DNA of 64,000 bases from Rhynchopus sp. YZ270_cl-10 (GCA_964035575.1 OZ037839.1:1501220-1565219); one strand, 5' to 3'; shown: positions 30,891-40,487, numbered from the stretch's first letter. The notes: generated by a model not told the origin, from the sequence alone. Program-made: numbers and translations.

Positions 30891-32109
30891 GAGAAAGCGG
30901 TGGAGGAGAGGGGAGAGGGGAGAAGGGGTAATAAAAGTCTCAAGTCTCTAAAAATTTTTTTTTGTTGTCAACAAAAAGAAAAAGGGGAGAACATTTTTGT
31001 TGATCCCTATACTTTCAATCGAATGTATGCTGTTTCATCAACGTTACTTTTTAAAAGGGGGGGATTTTTTTTTTTTTGAGATACAATTATCGCAGAGGCT
31101 TGTATTTCATGTCAATATCTTTTTTTTTTTATTTTTTCCCCCTTTCCCGTTGTGTTCTCTTATGAGGGGTGGTGTGACGTCTTAGAAGCTAGTAGATAGT
31201 GTTCGTTGTGTTTGCTAAACACGGCCTCTTTTTATATGAGTAATGTGTTTGTTGCACGAGAAGGCACATTCGTCTTACAATTTTTATCTTTTTTTTTTTG
31301 CTTCTCTTTAAAAAGATGGGATCATTTTTTGATCCCCTCCTCCTATGCTATCAATTTGATTGCATAGGTTGAAAATACTTTTTTTTTTTTTTAAATGTTG
31401 CTGCAGTTTCCCCTGCACGCTATTCCGTACGAGTGCAACACTCCAGAGGGTTTCACTAATCCACAGAGTGTCAGGGTGCCTGCATCCCAGAGGTGTAGGT
31501 GCTATTCAGCGTATTAATTGTTGTGTACAGAGAACCCTCACGGAGGTGTCATTATGTTCAGTTATCAGATGGTCAGGGTTGGTCCAGGGGGGGTCGGGGG
31601 GAGCGGGGATGAGCGCCAGATTTTTCAGCTGGATTTTGAGGCGTCGTCTTAAAATTCAGCTGAGAATATGGACGAAAAAAGAAATACAGGGAAATATAGT
31701 GGAGTTCACCCTCGGGTGTCTGCACTAATGCTACCAAGTATTCAAAGAGAAAAAGGCGCAAAGTGGAGATTGCACAGCAGCACAACCGAGGCAACTTCAC
31801 TCTTCAGCGCGAACGATTTGAACGAATTATAAACGAATAAAGAAATAGAAACATACGTGGAGCTCACATGAAAAAAAAGCGAGGTGTCTACACGTTGATC
31901 AAAAAACAAACCAAAAAACAAAAATCAAAAAAAAAAAAGCAAAAAACCGCCGCTACCGATAGTTACTGTGTAGTCAGCGTCACGCCTACCTCGGTAGGTT
32001 AAAGTGAAAAACAAAAACCATAAACATATTAATTTAATAAACGATTTCTAAAGCTACAGTTTCTGTACTTCATTGAACAAACCAACTACCACAACACACA
32101 CCTTTTTTT
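30891..32109. other. Intergenic after the formin gene
   Basis: No gene. Contains GAGGCTTGTATTTCATGTCAA at 31091-31116 (resembles the PI3K 3' flank), GTTGCACGAGAAGGCACATTC at about 31250-31272, motif A at 31695-31745, motif B at 31761-31810 and a partial motif A (GTGGAGCTCA...GTGTCTACAC) at 31858-31895. A stem CTACCGA/TCGGTAG sits at about 31952-31998. Confidence 0.5.
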
Positions 32110-32640
32110 TTTTTATTCCTCCCCTCACGGGGAGGGACTTTGCTTGCAGGAAGATGAAGAGGCAAACCAAACTTCATGCCCCCCTCACAGGGGGCTTGGA
32201 GATCGATGATTAAACTTTATTGCCCCCCTCACGGGGAACGTCCGCACGAGAAGAGGACGAGAAGAGGCAATGCGAACTTCATGCCCCCCTCACAGGGGGC
32301 TTGGAGATCAGGGCGGCATGCAAACAAACTTCATGCCCCCCTCACAGGGGGTTTGGAGATCAGGGCGGCATGCAAACAAACTTCATGCCCCCCTCACAGG
32401 GGGCATGGGGATCAGTGGGGGGTGCGCCTGAAAGAGGCGAGAGGAGCGAAACTTCAATGCTCCCCTCACGGGGGGGGCTTGAACCATTTCTGTGGAGAAG
32501 CAGAAAGTCTAAGACATCAAATAAACAATGGAAATGCAAACGGTATCTAACGACATCGTTTGCAGACAAAACAAAAAAAATATGTACTTCATTGCTTCCC
32601 TCTACGGAGGGGGCTTGAAGATACAATATCCCCGACAACC
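32110..32640 (+). repeat. Irregular array of eight G:C hairpin repeats
   Basis: The core CCCCCTCACAGGGGG (or CCCCTCACGGGG) appears at about 32117, 32178, 32221, 32284, 32335, 32386, 32461 and, diverged, 32597. It is mostly preceded by AAACTTCATG and followed by CTTGGAGATC. The three copies at 32276-32400 have identical 51-52-bp periods; the others are spaced irregularly. Each core would fold as a 4-5-bp G:C stem with a small loop. No long reading frame. Not a CRISPR array (spacers repeat, eukaryotic context). Confidence 0.8.
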
Positions 32641-33292
32641 CTGGACCATCCCGAACCATTTGAAACTGAAACATATGGACACCGTCCTCACAATGTTAAA
32701 CTTCTGTCGAAAGCCAGAGAGGATTTTCTCAATGTACACAAGCAACAAAACAAAGCAAAAAAAAGCGGAAAAATATAAAAGAGGCAACGTCACACACACC
32801 CCTCAGCGGAGAGCACTTCGGGGGAAGGGAGGCGTGTTTCTTTGAGTTTTGTGTTTTTCAGAAGAACAAAATGCAAGTCCAGAGTGAACCCACCTTCCCC
32901 TTTTAGATGACTAAGCACGGAGAGGCTTAGGTTCATCTTATAAAACTTTTCTTTCTGATGTTGTGTGCACGAGAGGCACATTTCATCGTTCAAATATTCT
33001 TTTTATCTCTTAAAGCCACCTATCATCCCGAAGTTTAGGTGTATTTTTAACAATATTATCAACTGTTTTTTCCCCCCCTTTTTCGATCCCCTTTTTTTTA
33101 TAGTTCCTGACATTTCCACTAGGATGTCATATTTTGAAAGCATTCCCACTTGTTGGGGAAGCGTACTTTTTTTTCTCTCTCCTTTTCTCCCCTTTGTGTG
33201 ACCGACAACCCCAAATATTTCTTTCAAAGCCCAGGTAGGCGGCAGCCGGTTACGGTCCCTGCTTACCCAAATTTTTGTTGAGACACACTTTA
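32641..33292. other. Intergenic with motif C
   Basis: Contains the best copy of motif C at 32906-32950 (GATGACTAAGCACGGAGAGG then CTTAGGTTCATCTTATAAAA) and a second GCACGAGAGGCACATTTCATC at 32967-32987. No gene supported. Confidence 0.45.
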
Positions 33293-33376
33293 AGGTCTGT
33301 TGATTCTCGGTGATACCCATTATTACTATTGAATACGCCTCAGCGAGGGTTAACAGACCTCTTCAAGTGGGTATCA
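33293..33376 (+). other. Possible structured RNA with two alternative stems
   Basis: AGGTCTGTT (33293-33301) pairs perfectly with AACAGACCT (33352-33360). TGATACCCA (33311-33319) pairs perfectly with TGGGTATCA (33368-33376). The stems interleave, so both cannot form as simple hairpins; together they would be a pseudoknot or a switch. It lies 78 bp before the tRNA gene. No family recognised. Confidence 0.3.
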
Positions 33377-33453
33377 GCGAAAATTATTGCTGCGAAAAGA
33401 GAAAAAAAAAAACACAAAAAAAAAAAAAAAGAAGAAGAAGAAAAAAAAACCAT

Positions 33454-33535
33454 GCTGACGTATCCAAGTGGTTACGGAGGTGGATTTGACCTCCACTGGG
33501 GTTTTCCCGCGTAGGTTCGAACCCTACCGTCAGCG
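33454..33535 (+). tRNA. tRNA-Ser, anticodon TGA
   Basis: 82 nt including the discriminator base. The acceptor stem GCTGACG/CGTCAGC is perfect. D arm TCC-AAGTGGTTAC-GGA, anticodon arm GTGGA-TTTGACC-TCCAC with anticodon TGA (33487-33489), long variable arm TGGGGTTTTCCCGC typical of serine tRNAs, T arm GTAGG-TTCGAAC-CCTAC, discriminator G. CCA is not encoded; a T-run at 33538 fits RNA polymerase III termination. Odd: positions 37 and 38 are C-C, whereas position 37 is nearly always a purine. Confidence 0.93.
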
Positions 33536-34465
33536 GTCTTTTTTTTTTTGTATTCCCAGTCACCCCACACAAAAGCCCCCCCCCTTTTTTTATCGTTTTG
33601 AAGAATTTTCTCCCTTTATTTTTGGAAACCCACTCCTTTGTGTGGTTTCTTTTTTCTCTTTTTCGTTCTTTTTCATTTATATGGCCACATCCAAAGAACG
33701 CCCAGCCAAAAAAGGGGAAAAGGCACTAGAACTGCCATTTTTTATGGGGAAGGTCTTTTGCACGTAGCCTTTATTTGAAAAAGAAAAAAGGGGGAATATA
33801 GTTCTTCATCTGTTCCATTACTGTTTTATTTTGGTCTTCAGTTTTTCTGGAGATCTGTTTAGAACAGCATTTTCCGCTTTTGTCATTAAATAACCATGGA
33901 TGGACTGCGCACAAGATCCTCGGAACCTGTGTCGCATATATTCGCTTAGCCATTTAAAGAAAATCACAAACAAAATAAAAGTAATCTCCAAAAGTAACGC
34001 ATCTAATACCTTTTTGGTGGTTTCCCACATTGTGCTTGTTTTTCATCGAATGGTGATGCTCACATGGCAAAAAAGGATACCTTTCTTGAGGTGCCATCTC
34101 CCGTCTCCGGGTCATGGTTCACCTACCTTTTATCCCCTTATATTTAGCAAAATACAAAACAAAAGAAAAAAAGTTATCCCCACCATTATACAGTTATTCA
34201 AAGTACCACAAATTTGCTAGTTTGTACCCCACAATTTTTATTGGTGACGATGCTATGCCGACAACGGTTGTGATGTGGATGTGACCAACCATGAGAGCCC
34301 GAACCTGTGGGTTTTGTGTCGGGAGCAATGCTTAGCTCTGTCGTGAGGATGTGCTCGCTGCACGACAACACAATAACGGAGATACAGAAGAAAGTACAAA
34401 ATGTACCTCCCCTCCTCCTCCTTCTCAACACCACCCCACAACAGTGCAACACTTCACTCGAAACA
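33536..34465. other. Intergenic before the LRR gene cluster
   Basis: T-rich with no supported gene. The last 60 bp are the pyrimidine-rich leader shared by all six LRR genes (CTCCTCCTCCTTCTCAACAC..., then CACTTCACTCGAAACA before the ATG). Confidence 0.5.
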
Positions 34466-36028
34466 ATGGAACTGTGTGTGCAGGGATATGATGATGAAAC
34501 CAAATTCGTGATTGAGGTGGGTGAGAAGGACACAACGGAGACGATGCGGCAGAAGGTGGCGTTTGCAACAGGGTTGTGCGAAGACAGCTTCCGCATGGGC
34601 TTCGGAGGGAAGGAGGAAGGAGAGGACATCACAGAACTGAGTGCTGGAGACACAGTCGTGTTGACGAAAACTACTAAGTACCAATCTGTTGAGGAACTTC
34701 GTGCCTTGGGTGAGACAGACATTTCCGAAGCGAGGTTGGCGACTGTGACGGATCCTGAGGTGGCTTCTCTGCTTCTTCAGGCGGAGGTTGCGACTGTTAT
34801 TCCGAACTTCTTCTTGAGCGGAGCAGCGTTTACGAAACTTGATCTCTCTGCTGTGTCTGTTGTGACACAAATTAGGCACAATTTCCTCTGGTGTGCGTCG
34901 GTGGAAACTGTTGACTTGTCGGGATTGTGCAACGTTACGCACATTGGGAATCACTTTCTCCATCGGTGCACATCGTTGACAAGCCTTGACGTGTCAGGGT
35001 TCACTGGTGTGACGGTGATAGGGAACTCCTTCCTCTATGAAGGTGGCGTCACAGAGCTTGACTTATCCGCGATGACGAGTGTGACGAAGGTTGGTGCGAG
35101 CTTTCTTGCCGACTGCAACTCGTTGAAAAGGCTTGACATCTCAGGATGGCGCAGAGTCACGCACATTGATAACAACTTTTGTTCATGCATCTCGTTGGCA
35201 ACCATTGATTTATCAGCTTTTTGCAGTGTCACGAAGATCGGCTCCGCCTTTCTCTACTCCTGCTCGTCGTTGACCACCATCAGCTTTTCAGGGATGACGA
35301 ATGTGACGGAAATTGAGGACAACTTTTGTTCGCACTGCACCTCGTTGGAAACGATTGACTTGACAGCACTGCACAGGGTTGTGAAGGTGAGTTACGGCTT
35401 TCTTTGGGGCTGCACTTCACTGGGAAGTATCGACATCTCAGGTTTTGGCAGTGTCAGAGCCATTGGGCAGTCGTTTCTTAGGCACTGCACCTTATTGAAA
35501 ACAGTTGATTTATCAGTGTTGCGCAGCATCACACACATTGAGCGCGGCTGGATGCAAGGGTGCTCCGCGTTGACAACAGCAGACTTATCAGGAATGAGCA
35601 ATGTTAGACAGATTGATGGTGATTTCCTGCAAGATTGCACATCCTTGACGACGCTGGACATGTCAGGTTTTGGCAGGGACACAGAGATACAACACGACAG
35701 CCTGCTCAACTGCAACGCACTCACAACCGTCGTCTTGCCAGGCAACATCGACATTGACGAGATGTTGTCTCTCCCGAATGGAGACCCTAGAATGAGCACC
35801 TACAAGGAGGCCTTCTATGTACGTGTGCGTGAGATTTACGCAAGGTTTACGGAACAGTTCGAAGATGTGCGGATAGAAGCTTTTGAGGCAGTACGAACAG
35901 ACGTGTCTGGAAGTGCAAGACCATGTATTGCATTGAAAGCAGGACAAGAAGGAGAAGGGATTGATGCAAGCACAAGAGGACAAAGAAGAGGAACAAAAAG
36001 AGGATTTGGAGATTTGGGTGCAGCATAA
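34466..36028 (+). CDS. Ubiquitin-like/LRR protein 1 (520 aa)
   Basis: Family function unknown. Residues 1 to about 72 have the length and pattern of a ubiquitin-like fold (short strands, IEVGEKDTTETMRQKVA helix region, closing TVVLTKT). There is no signal peptide, so a cytosolic or nuclear location is inferred. From about residue 120 follow roughly 12 repeats of 23-24 residues with consensus LxxIDLSxxxxVTxIxxxFLxxCxSL, the BspA/TpLRR type. A non-repeat domain follows (VREIYARFTEQFEDVRIEAF). The ATG at 34466 is chosen because all six paralogues are conserved from exactly there. One extra base near 35955, relative to paralogues 4 and 6, moves the tail into another frame. The protein therefore ends in a basic GQRRGTKRGFG tail instead of the acidic QEDKEEEQKED type. 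Confidence 0.85.
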   Translation: MELCVQGYDDETKFVIEVGEKDTTETMRQKVAFATGLCEDSFRMGFGGKEEGEDITELSAGDTVVLTKTTKYQSVEELRALGETDISEARLATVTDPEVASLLLQAEVATVIPNFFLSGAAFTKLDLSAVSVVTQIRHNFLWCASVETVDLSGLCNVTHIGNHFLHRCTSLTSLDVSGFTGVTVIGNSFLYEGGVTELDLSAMTSVTKVGASFLADCNSLKRLDISGWRRVTHIDNNFCSCISLATIDLSAFCSVTKIGSAFLYSCSSLTTISFSGMTNVTEIEDNFCSHCTSLETIDLTALHRVVKVSYGFLWGCTSLGSIDISGFGSVRAIGQSFLRHCTLLKTVDLSVLRSITHIERGWMQGCSALTTADLSGMSNVRQIDGDFLQDCTSLTTLDMSGFGRDTEIQHDSLLNCNALTTVVLPGNIDIDEMLSLPNGDPRMSTYKEAFYVRVREIYARFTEQFEDVRIEAFEAVRTDVSGSARPCIALKAGQEGEGIDASTRGQRRGTKRGFGDLGAA

Positions 36029-36345
36029 ACAGGAGCAGGACAAGCTGGATGAACAGAGGGGTTTGGGGGGTTTGGTGATTAGTGTGAAGAACACTTCGGT
36101 GAAAATATCAACTTCATATATGGATTCACTTTTGAGCTGGGGTGGAATATTTGGCAGGTTTGGTGCACAACTCTGACAAACCGGAGTGTCCCACCACTTT
36201 TTGTGAACAACGTGTCAGCCCAGGGTCTTTTCTACCACACATAGTAAAGTGAAAAACAAACAAGAAAGCTATTTTGTTGTATCTTGCCTCCCTCCTCCTC
36301 CTTCTCAACACCACCCCACAACAGAGCAACACTTCACTCGAAACA
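36029..36345 (+). repeat. Spacer duplicated between paralogue pairs
   Basis: From the tail region to the leader of the next gene this spacer is nearly identical to 57504-57887 (CTGACAAACCGGAGTGTCCC, TCAGCCCAGGGTCTTTTC). Genes 1-2 and 5-6 are therefore copies of one two-gene block. A frame across the end of gene 1 (to 36176) still encodes the acidic tail followed by a hydrophobic-aromatic end (SLLSWGGIFGRFGAQL). Confidence 0.75.
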
Positions 36346-37925
36346 ATGGAACTGTGTGTGCAGGGATATGATGATGAAACCAAATTCGTGATTGAGGTGG
36401 GTGAGAACGACACAACGGAGACGATGCGGCAGAAGGTGGCGTCTGCAACAGGGTTGTGCGAAGACAGCTTCCGCATGGGCTTCGGAGGGAAGGAGGAGAG
36501 GACATCACAGAACTGAGTGCTGGAGACACAGTCGTGTTGACGAAAACTACTAAGTACCAATCTGTTGAGGAACTTCGTGCCTTGGGTGAGACAGACATTT
36601 CCGAAGCGAGGTTGGCGACTGTGAAGGATCCTGAGGTGGCTTCTCTGCTTCTTCAGGCGGAGGTTGCGACTGTTATTCCTGCTGAGTTCTTGAGCGAAAC
36701 ATCGTTTACGAGACTTGATCTCTCTGCTGTGTCTGGTGTGACGCGAATTGAGGACTACTTCCTCTACGGGTGTGCGTCGGTGGAAACAGTTGACTTGTCG
36801 GGATTGTGCAACGTTACGCACATTGGGAATCACTTTCTCCATCGGTGCCCATCGTTGACAAGCCTTGACGTGTCAGGGTTCACTGCTGTGAGGGTGATAG
36901 GGAAGAGGTTCCTCTATGTAGGTGACGTCACAAATCTTGACTTATCCGCGATGACGAGTGTGACGAAGGTTGGTGCAGACTTTCTTGCCTACTGCGATTC
37001 GTTGGAAAGGATTGACATCTCAGGATGGCACAGAGTCACGCACATTCAGGACTGCTTCCTCTGGAACTGCATGTCGTTGGCAACCATTGATTTATCAGCT
37101 TTTTGCAGTGTCACGAAGATCGGCTCCGCCTTTCTCTGCGAGTGCACGTCGTTGACCACCATCAGCTTTTCAGGGATGACGAAGGTGACGGAAATTGGGA
37201 ACGAATTTTGTTCGGCCTGCACCTCGTTGGAAACGATTGACTTGACAGCACTGCACAGGGTTGTGAAGGTGGGTTTCGGCTTTCTTACGAGGTGCACCTC
37301 GCTGGGAAGTATCGACCTTTCAGCTTTCGGCAGTGTCGCAGTCATGGGTTCCGCGTTTCTTAGTCACTGTTCATCATTGAAAACAATTGATTTATCAGTG
37401 TTGCGCAGCATCACACATATTGAGGACAGCTGGATGCAAGAGTGCTCTGCGTTGACAACAGCAGACTTATCAGGACTGAGCAATGTTAGTCGGATTGGTA
37501 AAAGTTTCCTGCAAGATTGCGCATCCTTGACTACGCTGGACATGTCAGGTTTTGGCAGGGACACAGAGATCCAGCACTACTTCCTGTTCAACTGCAACGC
37601 ACTCACAACAGTCGTCTTGCCAGGCAACATCGACATTCAAGAGATCTCCATCCCGTATGAATCTGGTTTAGCCAGAAGCGAGGCCTTCTACGAACGTATG
37701 CGTGAGATTTACGCAAGGTTTACGGAACAGTTCGAAGATGTGCGGATAGAAGCTTTTGAGGCAGTACGAGCTGACGTGTCTGGAGATGCAAGACAATGTA
37801 TTGCATTGAATGCAGGACAACGAAGAGAGACGGGTTTGATGCAACCAGAAGAAGAGGACAAGCAGGAGGATTTGGAGGGTTTGGGGCAGGACACTTCGGT
37901 GACTCTATCGTACTTCGTTTATTGA
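36346..37925 (+). pseudogene. Ubiquitin-like/LRR protein 2, frameshifted
   Basis: Starts MELCVQGYDDETK as in the other paralogues but lacks four bases near 36494 in the GGAAGGAGGAAGGAGAGG run. The first frame stops at 36516 after the ubiquitin-like part, and the LRR part continues in another frame to 37925. Past that point the coding sequence is fully preserved: 12-13 LRRs, the ARFTEQFEDV domain and an acidic tail (EEEDKQEDLEG). The change is either very recent or a sequencing error in a repetitive purine run; expression as two pieces cannot be excluded. Confidence 0.8.
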
Positions 37926-38072
37926 TACAGCTGTGAACACTTGGGAATAATCTTAGTGACCCTCTCCAGACGGCTGATGCCCAATATGGGCGCACGCTTG
38001 CCCTATACGGCTTGAGGGTAGCATACATGACGTTGCCATCATGAGAGATGGCACCTGTCACTTCTTCTTCAG

Positions 38073-38435
38073 ATGTGGAAGCATATGAGGACAAAGAAGG
38101 AAGCTCTTCGTTTTGCAACACACAACGTTGCACTTCAGCTGCTGCTTTATAATAAAAACGACTCGTCCTCCTGCACCTCCTCCGACCCGTTCGAGTCACC
38201 CTCGGACAGCTCGCACTCCACCGCTGACCTCTCAGACGCACCCCCAAACCGTGGATGCGGTCTCCGCACCATCCCCCAACGGACCCGCAAGCGCAAGCGC
38301 CGCAATCACGCCCCGGTGTATTCCTCTACTGATGACGATGTACAACCCAAAAGGCTTAGGAAGCCCCCTCCCAAGAAGCAACAAACCCCCCCAAAAAGAA
38401 GAAACAGAAGAAGGTCTCCCCCCCGAGAGACGTAA
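38073..38435 (+). CDS. Possible small Ser-rich and Arg/Lys-rich protein, unassigned
   Basis: A 120-codon frame with a serine/aspartate-rich middle (DSSSCTSSDPFESPSDSS) and a strongly basic C-terminus (RTRKRKRRN, PKKQQTPPKRRNRRRS). Base composition is higher in GC than the neighbouring spacers, as in coding DNA here. In another frame just downstream (38470-38700) there is more coding-like sequence (SSSEDKEPVKKRHRYDQLD) that runs into motif B, so this may be one frameshifted gene. No family recognised. Confidence 0.3.
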   Translation: MWKHMRTKKEALRFATHNVALQLLLYNKNDSSSCTSSDPFESPSDSSHSTADLSDAPPNRGCGLRTIPQRTRKRKRRNHAPVYSSTDDDVQPKRLRKPPPKKQQTPPKRRNRRRSPPRET

Positions 38436-38583
38436 ACGTGAACGATCACACCGTCGCCCCATCAAGCGCATACCTCCTCGTCTGAGGACAAGGAACCTGT
38501 TAAAAAACGTCATAGATACGACCAGCTGGATTCTGAAAAGAAAGGCCCCAGATCTGAGGCCTTTTCGCGAGTGAACTTTTGGA

Positions 38584-38650
38584 CAGTGGAGATTTGCACA
38601 AAACTGTGGCAACACAACCGAGGCAACTACACTACTCCAACAATTTATCT
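38584..38650 (+). repeat. Dispersed motif B, copy 2
   Basis: ACAGTGGAGATTTGCACAAA then ACTGTGGCAACACAACCGAG and ACTCCAACAATTTATCT, matching 12001-12070 with small differences. It lies about 270 bp before the GIY-YIG gene. Confidence 0.55.
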
Positions 38651-38919
38651 AAAAAAAGATTTATCAAAAAGAGAAAGAAAACATTTTAAGGAAACTCAAG
38701 AGCACCACCCACACACCCACCCACCCGCAGTGTTTGCACTTTGAACCTCTGAGGCGGCACATGTGGAAGCCACATCTCACATTGTCTCTTCTCCTTCGCA
38801 CACCTCACGTTGTTTCAATCGACCCAACCCTACGGTCCACCATCACACCACCACCCTCTTCTCCCACACTTCCCCTACCTACCCCGCACCTATCTGACCC
38901 ACGCCAGAGCTACACTCGG

Positions 38920-39753
38920 ATGTCGTTGTCGCTAGAGCTGGACAGGGCAGATGCAGCGTTGTTGCGTGAGCAGAGTGCACGAGACAGAGCACAGGAGGAC
39001 GTCTCACGATACATGGCGCTGTGGTCTGCTGCGGATGACGATGCGGGCAAGGCAGCCCTCGCAGGCATGGTGGCCTGCGCACGCGCTTCGTACCAGGACG
39101 CACGCCAGGGTGTGCACGCCGCACAGTGCAGTGTCGACGACCTGCGTGCACACCTGGCGCCAGCCACGTCTGAAGCTGGTCTGATTGACACACCTGCGCC
39201 TGTTTCTCCGTCAGTGTTGGGGTCAGCAGAGCTGCGAAGCGACACCAAGATACATGATACCTCTTCACGCGCAGCATCTGAACCATCTGTGTCGTCAGTG
39301 TTGACAGACGTGCCTAGCGATGCTCGGGTTCACGGCACACCTTCACGCGCAGCGTCTGAACCATCTGTGCCGTTAGGATTGGTCGACGTACCTGACGCTG
39401 CTGTGGCGACTCTCCTCCTCAACGCGACTGCAGTTCTCGAGACAGTCCTAGGGGCTGTCGTGTGGGGCAGCTTTGCGGACCTCCCCACAAAGCCCTCCTG
39501 CGACTGGGTGTACGTCTTCCAGAACCTTGACTCTGCGTGTCTGTACGTAGGGCGTACAGGCGACAACCCACGCAAGCGCTACCGCGAACACAAATGCGCA
39601 CAGAAGCAGGCCATCGACACCGCCATCGAGACACACCCCTTCCGCTGCTGTGCCTTCCAAGCCAGCGCAACCTCGAGCGCCAAGGACACTGAGCGCACGC
39701 TACTCACGGCGCTTGCTGGAGCTCGCATACCACTGTACAATGGGAGGAGATGA
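38920..39753 (+). CDS. GIY-YIG domain protein (277 aa)
   Basis: The C-terminal 80 residues form a GIY-YIG nuclease-like domain: WVYVFQNLDSACLYVGRTGD supplies the paired GIY-YIG tyrosines (as VYVF and LYVG), followed by the conserved Arg in RKRYREH, a Glu in KDTERTLL (candidate catalytic residue) and a closing N in PLYNGRR. The N-terminal part is rich in Ala/Asp/Arg and predicted helical. The middle contains two copies of a roughly 30-residue unit with SRAASEPSV. The ATG at 38920 follows a C/T-rich leader; an in-frame ATG at 38761 would add 53 residues. The substrate is unknown. A mobile-element or repair role are both possible. It lies between LRR genes 2 and 3. Confidence 0.7.
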   Translation: MSLSLELDRADAALLREQSARDRAQEDVSRYMALWSAADDDAGKAALAGMVACARASYQDARQGVHAAQCSVDDLRAHLAPATSEAGLIDTPAPVSPSVLGSAELRSDTKIHDTSSRAASEPSVSSVLTDVPSDARVHGTPSRAASEPSVPLGLVDVPDAAVATLLLNATAVLETVLGAVVWGSFADLPTKPSCDWVYVFQNLDSACLYVGRTGDNPRKRYREHKCAQKQAIDTAIETHPFRCCAFQASATSSAKDTERTLLTALAGARIPLYNGRR

Positions 39754-39818
39754 AGGTGGCAAGAAGGCTGTTGCAGACCCGCACATCATACATCATGCAC
39801 ACACGGCATGTTCCGCTA

Positions 39819-39935
39819 CGACTGTTGGATTGAGAAGCCTTGAAGTGGCAGGATCGGACGCACATCGGGTCCAGCTTTCTGTCCAACTGCAGCAGCTTGG
39901 CAAGAATGAACCTCTCTGGTCTCTGCAGTGCTGCG
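39819..39935 (+). pseudogene. Stray LRR repeat fragment
   Basis: The + strand reads SLEVAG, then after a frame change RTHIGSSFLSNCSSLARMNL then SGLCS. This is one and a half repeats of the LRR family found in the neighbouring genes. It runs directly into the Nudix-like frame that follows. Confidence 0.6.
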
Positions 39936-40487
39936 CATGGGAGACGACCTCCTTTGCAACTGCATGACGCGACGCTTGCAGATGCAGCGCTGTGCGGGCT
40001 GCACGAAGAGGTGGGCCTGGACGTGGCGGGGGCGACGCTGACACCGCTGTGCCTGTGGGAGTCGAGCGCGGGTGGGGATGGGGTGCCAACGTCGCTTACG
40101 CTTGTTGTGTTCTATGTGCTGCGGATGGATGGGTTTGGACGGGACGCGTTTTTGCGTGACACGACGTTCTCGCATGAGGAGGTGGATGCGGCGTGCTGGG
40201 TGGATGGACGGCACCTCTGTGCAGATGCAGAGACAGAGGCAGAGGGTGGAGAGGGTGAGGGAAGCGAAGCAGGTGTCTGTGTTGGTGCCACCTTCGCAGG
40301 TGTCGCAGTGCACAGCAGCAGCCCAGGCGCGGTCACCCCAGCAGTGTTCGCCCTCGACACACTGCGTCCGCCATACGCGGTAAAGGGCTGTGGTCTCAGC
40401 GCAGCACCACAGCGTGCACTGGAGATGTACTTCAGCCACCTGTGCGGTAGCGATGTGTTGCGCACCTCAGGCACCATAGAGTGTTGA
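39906..40487 (+). CDS. Nudix-like protein with an LRR-derived front (193 aa from the first ATG)
   Basis: The segment ALCGLHEEVGLDV resembles the end of a Nudix box (R-E-x-x-E-E-x-G), and LCLWES followed by LTLVVFYVL resembles the NUDT17-type Nudix fold. However the upstream G-x5-E half of the box is absent and R-E is replaced by C-G. The first half of a normal Nudix domain is missing, and the frame instead opens upstream into LRR sequence (HIGSSFLSNCSSL). The first ATG is at 39906, inside the LRR piece. Catalysis by the usual mechanism is unlikely. Either a pseudogene created by recombination or a chimeric gene with a new role. Confidence 0.5.
   Translation: MNLSGLCSAAHGRRPPLQLHDATLADAALCGLHEEVGLDVAGATLTPLCLWESSAGGDGVPTSLTLVVFYVLRMDGFGRDAFLRDTTFSHEEVDAACWVDGRHLCADAETEAEGGEGEGSEAGVCVGATFAGVAVHSSSPGAVTPAVFALDTLRPPYAVKGCGLSAAPQRALEMYFSHLCGSDVLRTSGTIEC

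Noticed and set aside
32110-32640. CRISPR array
   Set aside because: Repeats are short hairpins at irregular distance, spacers of the central units are identical, the context is eukaryotic and no cas genes are present.
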